Part shown: positions 44,401-51,452 of the stretch, piece after piece
How positions within the stretch are numbered: the stretch's first letter is position 1
How the letters are laid out: the number at the start of each line of letters is the position of its first letter
NCBI GenBank assembly: GCA_900467745.1
Contig: UBQW01000051.1
Coordinates: 1 to 64,000, forward strand
Length of the DNA stretch: 64,000 bases
Direction of reading: 5' to 3'
Origin: Hyphomicrobiales bacterium
GTDB lineage: Bacteria; Pseudomonadota; Alphaproteobacteria; Rhizobiales; Rhizobiaceae
Notes under the pieces: generated by a model
What the model was told of the DNA's origin: nothing
Database searches by the model: none
Seen by the model: the letters and a program-made list of their open reading frames with translations, nothing else
Program-made: the position numbers and the translations under genes

Positions 44401-46528
44401 GCGCCCGCACGTTGCGCTCATAGGCCGGATCGAGCGCGGCTGCCGCTTGTGCGGCGGCAAGCTTGGTGCGGACTGCCCCCGAGAGATAGGCATCGGCCGT
44501 CTGCCATGATCCGTCGACCGGGTTGCGAAACACCTCGTCGCCAAGATCGGCGATAACGGTGGACACATCGAGATGCATCAGTTCGGCGATATGATCGAGG
44601 TCGACATGACCGCGCTCGTTGAGTACCACCGCCAACGCATCAGCCGCATTGGTGATGACAGGCGACATCGGCGGAGCGATCACGCGGGTTGCGAATATCG
44701 GACCCGGCTTCGCCGTGTCGGTTTCCAGGTCATAGTCCTCGATCGAGGCGACCAGCCAGCAATCCGGATCGTCGCGGAACGGCGCGAGGTTGGGCTGGCG
44801 ATGGGTCTCCTTGACCTCGCCGGTCTCGGCATCCTCCTGGATCGAGACGGTGGTATGATTGATCGGACCGAAGTCGCGCACGAAGCTCGACCAGGCGATG
44901 CGCAGGCGGACCTGAAGATCCTTCCACGGGCGGTCCTGTTCCTGCGCCTTCAGCACCTCGCGCACCGCGTCTCGGATCGGGATCAGCTTCGAGATAATCC
45001 GGACATGCTTCTCAGAAAGCCCATCGCCGGAGCGACCCTTGCGCATGGTGACCGGCATGGCCGAGCCGTCGAGCATCTGCATCAGACCTTTTGATCGGTC
45101 GAGGAAGAAGCTCCCCTCGCGAATGGCCCTGTCCTTCGGCTGCAGATCGACAATCTCGCCGAGCTCATCCTCCAGATCGATATCGATGGGCGTCGGCTCG
45201 CCGTCATAGAGGTCAGCCGGCAGGAGATCGATCGTAGCGGTAAGGGCGGTTTCCAGATCGTCGCCGGCCCGCGGCAAGCAGGTATAGGTCTCGCCAAATG
45301 GTCCGGACGTCAGCGCATGGGTGCCGAGAACGAAGTCGGGGTGGCGGGCGAACCACCTGTTAACGTGGATGGCGCCTTCGTCATCCGTCGCCGGGCGAAC
45401 CTCGTCAACGTCGAGCCAGGTCTGGTCCCCCTCCGACTCACCGGCCTTGCGCTTGCGAAAGAAGAGAATGTCGACGACGACATCCGTGCCGGCGTCCCAG
45501 CGAAAGCTGCCCTCGGGCAACCGGATCGCCGCGATCAGATCGGCGGACTTGGCGATATGCTTCCGCGCCGTGGTGTCGGCCTTGTCCAGCGTGCCGTGCG
45601 AGGTAACGAAGGCGGCGAGCGCGCCCGGCTTCAGGAGCTCGATGGAGCGCGCGATAAAATAATCATGGAGGCGCAGGCCAAGTGACCGGTAAGCGCGGTC
45701 AGAGCGGACGGTGCGATCGGAAAAAGGTGGGTTGCCGATGGCGAGATCGTAGATCGGCGCCAAATTGGTTCGTGCGAAGTCTCCCTTGATGATCCGGGCC
45801 TTCGGCTGAAGCAGGCTTGCGATGCGGGCGGTCACCGGATCAAGTCCAATTCCGGTGACGTAGGCCGCGGCACAATAGGGCTCCGGCATCAGCGCGGGGA
45901 AGAGGCCTGTACCGATGCCTGGCTCCAGCACCCGGCCGCCGAGCCATCCAAGCCGCTGGATTCCTGCCCAGATCGCCCGGATGATGAACTCGGGTGTGAA
46001 ATGCGCATACTGGGTGCATCGGGCAAGCGACGCATAGTCCGCCTCGGAGACGGCGGTCTCGAGCGACGAGCCGAGATCGCCCCAACCCTGTCGGAAATCC
46101 ACCTCACCTGGTCGCCGAAACATGCCGTTGGCCAACTCGACGGCGCCAAAGCCGGTAAAGCGGATCAACTGCGCCTGCTCCTTTGGCGTCGCCGGCCGGT
46201 CTTGCTTGGAGATGTTATTGGCAACGAGGATCGCCGCGACATTGGCGCGGGCACGATCCTTCCAGGACGAAGGTAAGCCGCGGTCACCCTCGAGATAGAA
46301 GTTTGCCCGAAGCCCACCCGGGCGTGAGGGGGGCCGCGAAGGTATGGCCGCCCGCGGAGGTGCGGATGCCGGCGCTGGCGCCGGCGTCGTCGGATCTGGA
46401 TCGTCATCGTTGGCTGGTTCGACAGCCGCCTCGGGCGCGAAGCTCCCAAAAGCCGTGACGCCGAGGCCAAGACCGGACGTGAGTGCGGTATTGCCGAACA
46501 TGTCGAGGGTGAAAGGATCGTTGCTCAT
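41408..46528 (-). CDS. giant N6-adenine methyltransferase plus superfamily 2 helicase
   Basis: 1706 residues from the ATG at 46528 (AAGGAG upstream). A disordered Pro/Ala start is followed by a methyltransferase domain with motif I LEPGIGTGLF (201-210) and catalytic NPPF (266-269). A linker leads to a SNF2/DEAD-like helicase: Walker A AVGAGKTMTMA near 900, DEAQEF near 1059, and motif VI QREGRIVRQGNQ near 1411. The C-terminus is coiled coil. It resembles the DarB/strawberry-notch-like phage and plasmid proteins that modify or protect incoming DNA. It is likely to shield the plasmid from restriction during entry. Confidence 0.9.
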   Translation of the reverse strand: MSNDPFTLDMFGNTALTSGLGLGVTAFGSFAPEAAVEPANDDDPDPTTPAPAPASAPPRAAIPSRPPSRPGGLRANFYLEGDRGLPSSWKDRARANVAAILVANNISKQDRPATPKEQAQLIRFTGFGAVELANGMFRRPGEVDFRQGWGDLGSSLETAVSEADYASLARCTQYAHFTPEFIIRAIWAGIQRLGWLGGRVLEPGIGTGLFPALMPEPYCAAAYVTGIGLDPVTARIASLLQPKARIIKGDFARTNLAPIYDLAIGNPPFSDRTVRSDRAYRSLGLRLHDYFIARSIELLKPGALAAFVTSHGTLDKADTTARKHIAKSADLIAAIRLPEGSFRWDAGTDVVVDILFFRKRKAGESEGDQTWLDVDEVRPATDDEGAIHVNRWFARHPDFVLGTHALTSGPFGETYTCLPRAGDDLETALTATIDLLPADLYDGEPTPIDIDLEDELGEIVDLQPKDRAIREGSFFLDRSKGLMQMLDGSAMPVTMRKGRSGDGLSEKHVRIISKLIPIRDAVREVLKAQEQDRPWKDLQVRLRIAWSSFVRDFGPINHTTVSIQEDAETGEVKETHRQPNLAPFRDDPDCWLVASIEDYDLETDTAKPGPIFATRVIAPPMSPVITNAADALAVVLNERGHVDLDHIAELMHLDVSTVIADLGDEVFRNPVDGSWQTADAYLSGAVRTKLAAAQAAAALDPAYERNVRALQDVQPADLRPSDITARLGAPWIPASDVVAFVKEKMQADIRIHHMPELGSWTVEARQLGYSAAGTSEWGTSRRHAGELLADALNSRVPQIFDVFKDVDGERRVLNVVDTEAARDKLQRIKQAFQDWVWTDPDRTDRLARDYNDRFNNIAPRKFDGSHLKLPGASGAFVLYGHQKRGIWRVIADGSTYLAHAVGAGKTMTMAAAIMEQRRLGLIAKAMLVVPGHCLAQAAREFLTLYPSANILVADETNFTKEKRARFLSRAATATWDAIIITHSAFRFIAVPSLFEQQMIQDELQLYEDLLTKVDSEDRVSRKRLERLKEGLQERLEGLATRKDDLLAISEIGVDQIVVDEAQEFRKLSFATNMSTLKGIDPNGSQRAWDLYVKSRYIETKNPGRALVLASGTPITNTLGEMFSIQRLLGHVALSERGLHEFDAWASCFGDTTTELEIQPSGKYKPVSRFASFVNVPELIAMFRSFADVVMPEDLKQYVKIPNISTGRRQILTAKPTALFKTYQQVLDARIKAIEQRDGPAKPGDDILLSVITDGRHAAIDLRFVMPGAGNEEGNKLNLLVRNAYRIWKETGDTIYRRPDGKDFDLPGAAQMIFSDLGTINVEKSRGFSAYRFIRDELVQLGVPASQIAFMQDYKKTEAKQQLFGDVRAGKVRFLIGSSETMGTGVNAQLRLKALHHLDVPWLPSQIEQREGRIVRQGNQHEEVDIFAYATEGSLDASMWQNNERKARFIAAALSGDTSIRRLEDIGEGAANQFAMAKAIASGDERLMQKAGLEADIVRLDRLRAAHEDDQYAVRRQMRDAKREIEVSTRRIDEIGQNITRRQSMSDDAFTMTVLGQAYAERKEAGRALMKEILTLLQLQQEGEVHLATVGGFDLVYEGERLGKGDGYRYETLLQRTGADYEIDLAITVTPSGAISRLEHALSGFDEEQHQYRRRLEEAERRLVSYRSRDGGAFAFADDLKDKRLKLQAIEAQLAADLDNETVAAAA

Positions 46529-46666
46529 GTAAAATCTCCTTGTGAAAGCGCGCGTCATCGTTCCGCCGGGACGATTGGCGGCGAAGGGACGCTGATTGAG
46601 GTTGGGGATCCCGCTACGTCGGGACGTTAGGACCACTCGATGATGAAGAGTTCCATCGAGTCCGCG

Positions 46667-47029
46667 TCAAATCTGACGCCAAGATGCTTGGCGTTTGGGG
46701 GTGGCGGTGATCATCACCTCCAGCTGCGAGGCCTCGATGAATTCGACACCGTCATCTCCGCCGAAGGTCTTCCGCTTGACTTCGAACCAATCGTCGTTCG
46801 TGCGGGGATCGCATTCGAGTGCATAGGCGACGAACGGCTTTTCTCCATCCGGCAGTTTGCCGTTCGAGCACAGGTAGACGCCGTGGTCCCCCACCAGCCA
46901 GACACCCGGCTGCTCGTCGCGACCGGGATGAAGGCCATAATGCAGATTGCGAAAGCCGCCATTGGCTTCGGCGTCGGCGCGACCGCGGGCGATCACCGCC
47001 GGCACGGATTCAATCGGAAAGGAAAGCAT
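46667..47029 (-). CDS. DUF3085 family protein
   Basis: 120 residues. The ATG at 47029 follows GAGGAG at nine bases; an ATG at 47038 is too close to it. The sequence LHPGRDEQPGVWLVGDHGVY, LCSNGKL and VAYALECDPRTNDDWFEVKR matches DUF3085, a small protein of rhizobial plasmid backbones with no known role. It is co-oriented with DUF1419, 13 bases downstream. Confidence 0.8.
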   Translation of the reverse strand: MLSFPIESVPAVIARGRADAEANGGFRNLHYGLHPGRDEQPGVWLVGDHGVYLCSNGKLPDGEKPFVAYALECDPRTNDDWFEVKRKTFGGDDGVEFIEASQLEVMITATPKRQASWRQI

Positions 47030-47042
47030 GGCACGCATCTCC

Positions 47043-47651
47043 TCACGCTGCGACTGCCGCACGGGCAAGATGCCGCAATTGGACGGGCAGTTTGGTGGCG
47101 ATCTCGTCGTCGGTCAGGTCGTCAAGCAACTTCAACCGGGCAGACCCAGCACCGCTGTAGAGAGCGATGACCCGCTGCCCGGGCAGATACTGCGGGGAGG
47201 TTTCATCGGAGTAGCCGCGATAGGCGTCCGCTGTCGCACTCCAGATGTGCTCAAGACGTTCATCCCGCGTCATCGCTCGCACGGGACGCGTTTCCCTCTC
47301 GATGATTGCCAGCCGCATGTCTTCCACCGACCGGCCGTCGGAGAGATCACAATATCCATGGAAGTGACGGATGACCCCGTCGATCCGTAGCGCGAAGAAC
47401 ACCGATGTGACGGATCCAGTCAGGAATTCGCGCATTGCGAACATCGAGCCACGGATCCAAAGGGGCGGCAGGATCTCGAACATAGTGTCGTGTTCGCGCT
47501 CGGTGATTTCGAACCATTCGCCGGCATACAGCGCGCTCTCGTCACCGTCGAAACGGTGAGGACGTTGTGCGTGCCGATCGAACATTCGGAACATCTGATG
47601 GCGGTCGGCGGCGCCATGGTAGACTTTGCGGATTGCGGAAGGGGTGCTCAT
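47043..47651 (-). CDS. DUF1419 family protein
   Basis: 202 residues. RKVYHGAADRHQMFRMFDRH, then FDGDESALYAGEWFEITERE and MFEILPPLWIRGSMFAMREF match DUF1419, a plasmid-backbone family of unknown function. AAAGGAG precedes the ATG. It is followed closely by DUF3085 in what is probably one operon. Confidence 0.85.
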   Translation of the reverse strand: MSTPSAIRKVYHGAADRHQMFRMFDRHAQRPHRFDGDESALYAGEWFEITEREHDTMFEILPPLWIRGSMFAMREFLTGSVTSVFFALRIDGVIRHFHGYCDLSDGRSVEDMRLAIIERETRPVRAMTRDERLEHIWSATADAYRGYSDETSPQYLPGQRVIALYSGAGSARLKLLDDLTDDEIATKLPVQLRHLARAAVAA

Positions 47652-47792
47652 TGACGGCTCCTTTGGCCCTGTCCGAACCGAAGCGCGGTGCTGCCTGTCT
47701 GCTCACCATCCTCTTCAGTCCTTCATGACCCCTCCCCTCACGCCGCCTCTCCGTCCGGACGGGTCAAGGGCCGCTGGCAAGCGGGCGAAGCT

Positions 47793-48746
47793 TCACCCTT
47801 GATGCGGCTGGCGGGCATGCGGCAGGCCTCCTCTTCCTGCCCTCATTGTCTTTCCTTCTTCCCGCGCTTTCAGAACGTCGTTCCAGTCCTCGGCCGGCGG
47901 CGTCAGTCGCAACCAGTCGCAGCCAACCTCATCGGCAATGTCACGGAGGCGGCCGGCGAAGGTTTCGCCTTGGCTATTGGCGTCGGTAGCCGCGACCAGA
48001 ACAACACCAGGGCGCGCGGCCAGCTTGCGAACGGCCGCTTCTGTCGCCGGCGCCCACCCGCCCCCCGTGCTGAGATAGAGGCTGCTGTCACGCAGCCCCT
48101 CAAAAGCCGCAAGGCTCATGGCGTCGATCGCCGCTTCGGTGACGCAAAGACGCGTGGCATCAGAAGAGCCAAGGCGAAACAGAATTTTGGAACCGCCTGT
48201 CGAAAAGCCGCGCCAATCGGGACCACGCTCTTCCCAGCCGGTAACAGCGCCATCGTCATTGACATGCGCGGCCCACATGCTGCCGTAAGGTCCCTCCCGC
48301 AGGGCACCTTCCCGAGCTGCCTCACGAACCACTGAGAACGGAAGACCCCGTGTCCAGCAAAGATACTTCCATACCTCCGAACCAGGCTCTGGGCGTTTCC
48401 GCTGCTCCCATCGGGTGAGCACGGAGGCCCGAGGTGATTTGCTCATGGTCTTCTTCCAGGTCGACGGTGGGGGACAAGATCCCCTGTGCGCCGCCACGCG
48501 GCTCGCGGCTTCGGCAAAACCGACATGATCTAGGAGGGCAACAAGAGAAAATACGTCGCCTTTCGCATCGCTTAGCGGATCGAACCATCCTCGGCCATCA
48601 TGGGTCACGATGATGATCTCGGAGCCTCGCCTGAATTTTTGGGCTCGCCGCGAGCTCTCCTTCACATCGATCGCGAAACCCGATGTTTCGAGAACTGTTT
48701 CGCATGCGACGCGATTTCGAATCTCTTCGATTTCTTTCCTGTTCAT
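47793..48746 (-). CDS. DUF3991/toprim-domain protein (primase-like)
   Basis: 317 residues. The N-terminal region resembles the zinc-ribbon/DUF3991 part of plasmid primases (GWFDPLSDAKGDVFSLVALL). The toprim domain has VTEAAIDAMSLAAFEG (catalytic Glu) and VLVAATDANSQGETFAGRL (metal-binding Asp). It probably primes or nicks DNA during establishment. A copy of the 17-base motif lies 111 bases upstream on the same strand. Confidence 0.85.
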   Translation of the reverse strand: MNRKEIEEIRNRVACETVLETSGFAIDVKESSRRAQKFRRGSEIIIVTHDGRGWFDPLSDAKGDVFSLVALLDHVGFAEAASRVAAHRGSCPPPSTWKKTMSKSPRASVLTRWEQRKRPEPGSEVWKYLCWTRGLPFSVVREAAREGALREGPYGSMWAAHVNDDGAVTGWEERGPDWRGFSTGGSKILFRLGSSDATRLCVTEAAIDAMSLAAFEGLRDSSLYLSTGGGWAPATEAAVRKLAARPGVVLVAATDANSQGETFAGRLRDIADEVGCDWLRLTPPAEDWNDVLKAREEGKTMRAGRGGLPHARQPHQG

Positions 48747-48856
48747 ATTACTTCCGATCCTCTTCTAATCGGTCCTCTCACCAAAATATCTCCCGCAATC
48801 CGCGGATCAATTCCGATCAGCCGCGAAGAGCAAAGGATGCAAGGGCGCGCCTGGCA

Positions 48857-48873
48857 ACTGCCAGAAGTGGTAG
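48857..48873 (-). promoter_or_regulatory. 17-base shared motif, copy 5 (upstream of toprim gene)
   Basis: On the minus strand CTACCACTTCTGGCAGT, two mismatches from the copy by traC. It lies 111 bases before the toprim start, almost the same distance as copy 4 from the DUF736 start. Confidence 0.5.
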
Positions 48874-48963
48874 GTGTCGCGAGCCAGGCGCGGCGCAGCC
48901 TCCCTTGCGGCCGCCGGCTCGCAAGCGGCAGGAGCGCTCGACGCCGAAGCGGCGAAGGCCGGC

Positions 48964-49140
48964 TCAATGCGCCGGCCAAGGGAAAAACTCGTGTACGATG
49001 TCGAGGTCGTCGCTCGCGTCGATCTCGTCGGAGGGCAGGACGCCGTACTCGCCGTCTACTTCGAAGACGGTAACCGGGACCATCAGGTCGCGGGAAAGCT
49101 GGAAGGCGTGGGACTGTGCGAGGTTGAGATCATACGACAT
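48964..49140 (-). CDS. small conserved plasmid protein
   Basis: 58 residues: MSYDLNLAQSHAFQLSRDLM, then VPVTVFEVDGEYGVLPSDEI and an acidic end. The VPVTVF...YGVLPSDE pattern recurs in small proteins of rhizobial plasmids. The ATG at 49140 has GGAG about seven bases upstream, part of which is paired in a hairpin (49150-49182). It is easily missed because of its length. Function unknown. Confidence 0.65.
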   Translation of the reverse strand: MSYDLNLAQSHAFQLSRDLMVPVTVFEVDGEYGVLPSDEIDASDDLDIVHEFFPWPAH

Positions 49141-49149
49141 TTGAAGGCT

Positions 49150-49182
49150 CCATCGAGGAGCGGGCCAATTCCCGCTCGATGG
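49150..49182 (-). promoter_or_regulatory. hairpin sequestering the ribosome site of the 58-residue gene
   Basis: CCATC plus GAGCGGG (49150-49164, with a three-base bulge) pairs with CCCGCTC plus GATGG (49171-49182), 12 pairs in all. On the minus-strand transcript the end of the stem includes the GG of the GGAG ribosome site, so translation could be conditional. Confidence 0.5.
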
Positions 49183-49258
49183 CTCCTAAAAAGGCGCGGT
49201 CTCGGGCGCGATCACCGCGCAGGCGAAGCTAAGCGGCCGCAGCTCGCTAGCGGACCCT

Positions 49259-50047
49259 TTACGGGTTGATCGTGGAAGATCCGGGACTGGGCCAGGACGC
49301 CATCACAAGAGAGCGGGATTGGACCGGATCCGGCTGGATCGACTGCGTATCGCTGATATCAGCCTGCCGAAGTTCGGACAGCATTGCGCCAAGCGCCGTC
49401 GGTTGGCTCTTCTGCTGTCGGGTGGGATGGCTGCGCTGGTAAAGAGGCTCGGCCACCTGCAGTTTGGTTCGCATCTGCATGAGAATTCGCGCGGAGACCT
49501 CGAATATGCCGCAGCAAACCGGAAAACGTCCATAGCCGGTTGCTCGGCCAAGTTCCTCTAGCTCGGCGCCGGCGCGTTCATAGAGTCGCTTCACGCGGGG
49601 CTCGTAGTTAGACACTAAACTCTCAATTCCGTGGTCGAGCGCTACCTCGCACAAGGCGAGCAAAAGCTGACAAAATGCTCGATCCGGGCGCAGGCCCGGC
49701 ATGTCACGGCCGATAGCGTCTTCGTCAATGCACATGCGCGTCCCTTCCCATATCGTTGGGGCAACCAGATCGCATGAATTGGGAAACGTCTTCCAGAAGA
49801 CGTCGTACAAGAGGGTCGGCCCGGTCGTCGGCATGAGGCGGACCGATCCATAAAGCCGCTTTCCTTCGTCATCACACCAAAAGAGATATGCGGGATTCAA
49901 CGCGTCATACAGATCCTTCTCCATTTCTCCCGACACGGCGACTTTCCAACCTAGCCGATCCGCAAAAACTCGCTTCCGAAGGACGAAAGACTGATCGATC
50001 AAATGGGAGAACTTATCGAACTGATGGGCCTGAACTAAAATAAACAT
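49259..50047 (-). CDS. cinI: CinI-like acyl-homoserine-lactone synthase (LuxI family)
   Basis: 262 residues from the ATG at 50047 (GGAGAGACCC upstream). All invariant LuxI residues keep their standard numbering: Arg24, Phe28, Trp34, Asp45, Asp48, Arg70, Glu101, Arg104. RLYGSVRLMPTTGPTLLYDV, then WEGTRMCIDEDAIGRDMPGL and SNYEPRVKRLYERAGAELEE are closest to rhizobial CinI, which makes long-chain hydroxy-HSLs. Usual length is 210-220, so about 45 extra C-terminal residues (Gln/Ser-rich) are present. It follows the CinR-like gene on the same strand. Confidence 0.88.
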   Translation of the reverse strand: MFILVQAHQFDKFSHLIDQSFVLRKRVFADRLGWKVAVSGEMEKDLYDALNPAYLFWCDDEGKRLYGSVRLMPTTGPTLLYDVFWKTFPNSCDLVAPTIWEGTRMCIDEDAIGRDMPGLRPDRAFCQLLLALCEVALDHGIESLVSNYEPRVKRLYERAGAELEELGRATGYGRFPVCCGIFEVSARILMQMRTKLQVAEPLYQRSHPTRQQKSQPTALGAMLSELRQADISDTQSIQPDPVQSRSLVMASWPSPGSSTINP

Positions 50048-50121
50048 GGGTCTCTCCAACGTGTGTGCGTTGCAGCATGCCAATGTCGGCTAAAAGGTCG
50101 TATTCCCCTGGAATGGCACCC

Positions 50122-50862
50122 TCAGATTGGGGTATTGCCGTAGGGATTGATGAGGCGTAGCTGAATTGCTCGGGCTGTTGCCGCGGTTGTGGTCAGGCAT
50201 CCCAGCTTATAACGGGCGGACTTGAGATATGACCGTGTCGTATGCTCCGATAGACCAAGTATGAGCGCCACGCCTTTATGGTCGTTGCCGAGCGCTAGCC
50301 AATGGAGGCATTCCATCTCGCGAGGACTTAACAGCGGCACGGGGTCATGACGACCAAAGACTTCAAAAATCGCTTTTCGATGTATGAGACGAGTGAGCTC
50401 AAGCCATTCATCCCGAGCATCGGCGACGATATCGTTCCATTCATCGTCCGAGGCGGATGAATTGAGAGAGAGAAGCGCACGACGCGATTTGTCGGCCACA
50501 GGTACCGAAAAACCGTTTCTACCGATACCATGCCGGACGGCGTCCAGCAGAAATTCCTGTGCGGTTTCCGTTGCTTCAACGTCTCGCCAATCAAATGGAA
50601 GCTGGCGAAGAAAACCCTCTGCGACAATAGGGTCGACGGAGACATATCCTCGCAACAGGTAACGAGCCACCCATGCCTGGCTATAGGTTGTTCGGACAAA
50701 CGGCGCGTCGACCAAGCCAGCCGTAGTTTGTGATAGGTGATACGTCACATGATCTATCTGATAGGATTTTTGGAATATGGCGAGCGCACAGGCGACATCG
50801 TCGCAGGCGTCAATGCCAGAATATACCAGTTGCAAACGCGGTGACTGATCATCCGGATCCAT
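50122..50862 (-). CDS. cinR: CinR-like LuxR-family quorum-sensing regulator
   Basis: 246 residues. The autoinducer-binding domain (YQIDHVTYHLSQT, DAPFVRTTYSQAWVARYLLR, then VSVDPIVAEGFLRQLPFDW) and the LuxR HTH (LSPREMECLHWLALGNDHKG, SEHTTRSYLKSARYKLGC) are closest to CinR of Rhizobium. It lies 74 bases before the cinI-like gene in the same orientation, the normal CinR-CinI order. It is clearly different from TraR at 18.3 kb. Confidence 0.88.
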   Translation of the reverse strand: MDPDDQSPRLQLVYSGIDACDDVACALAIFQKSYQIDHVTYHLSQTTAGLVDAPFVRTTYSQAWVARYLLRGYVSVDPIVAEGFLRQLPFDWRDVEATETAQEFLLDAVRHGIGRNGFSVPVADKSRRALLSLNSSASDDEWNDIVADARDEWLELTRLIHRKAIFEVFGRHDPVPLLSPREMECLHWLALGNDHKGVALILGLSEHTTRSYLKSARYKLGCLTTTAATARAIQLRLINPYGNTPI

Positions 50863-51040
50863 TGCAGGCCTACTGGTTGTATGCGACGTGTCGATGAGCG
50901 GAATAGCTAGCAGATTCGAAGATTAAAATATTGTTTTTGTTCATTTTTTGCACATAGTCCTTTTCATGAAACAACTGCGTTTGGGCTCAGCTTAGCGGGG
51001 CACGCGCCGCATACCCGAGATCCTAGTCCCTCCAAGTGCC

Positions 51041-51448
51041 TTATCCACCAGCCGACCGATAGGGGCTGACGGAAACCTTGCCATCGGGTGCAACGACGAG
51101 GCTCAGCCGCCTCTCGCCTTCCGCATCGTAGAACACCACGCCTGAACCACCTGCATTGTTCAGGAAGAGGTAGGTCGAAGCCCCGCCCTCTCTATCGAAC
51201 TTGATATGCGCGCCCTTATCATCAATCTCGAGCATAGCCGTTGGGCCATCGGGTGCCACGTTGGTGAGAGAAAAGGATGGCCGACCGTCACCGTCGAGCT
51301 TGAGCGAGGCGGCCTCGTCGCCATCGTCGCTCAGAAGTTCTATCAATGGTGTGCCGCCACTTGCTAACAGCCGAATCCTGGCCTTACCCTGCGAATCGAC
51401 GATCTGCAGTTCTTCGGTCTGGATCTTCCGCGAAAACTCCCCGGACAT
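51041..51448 (-). CDS. beta-strand-rich hypothetical protein
   Basis: 135 residues. It has repeated short units of the form G-x-A/P-x-hydrophobic-x-hydrophobic (GKARIRLLASGGTPLIELLS, GAHIKFDREGGASTYLFLNN), suggesting a small beta-solenoid or propeller-like fold. No signal peptide. It overlaps no neighbour but is four bases from the flavin monooxygenase gene upstream, so they are probably co-transcribed. Confidence 0.6.
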   Translation of the reverse strand: MSGEFSRKIQTEELQIVDSQGKARIRLLASGGTPLIELLSDDGDEAASLKLDGDGRPSFSLTNVAPDGPTAMLEIDDKGAHIKFDREGGASTYLFLNNAGGSGVVFYDAEGERRLSLVVAPDGKVSVSPYRSAGG

Positions 51449-51452
51449 ATTG

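Noticed and set aside
48743..48979. 78-codon minus-strand frame upstream of the toprim gene
   Set aside because: Arg/Pro/Ser-rich translation without features; the 17-base motif and toprim promoter lie within it.
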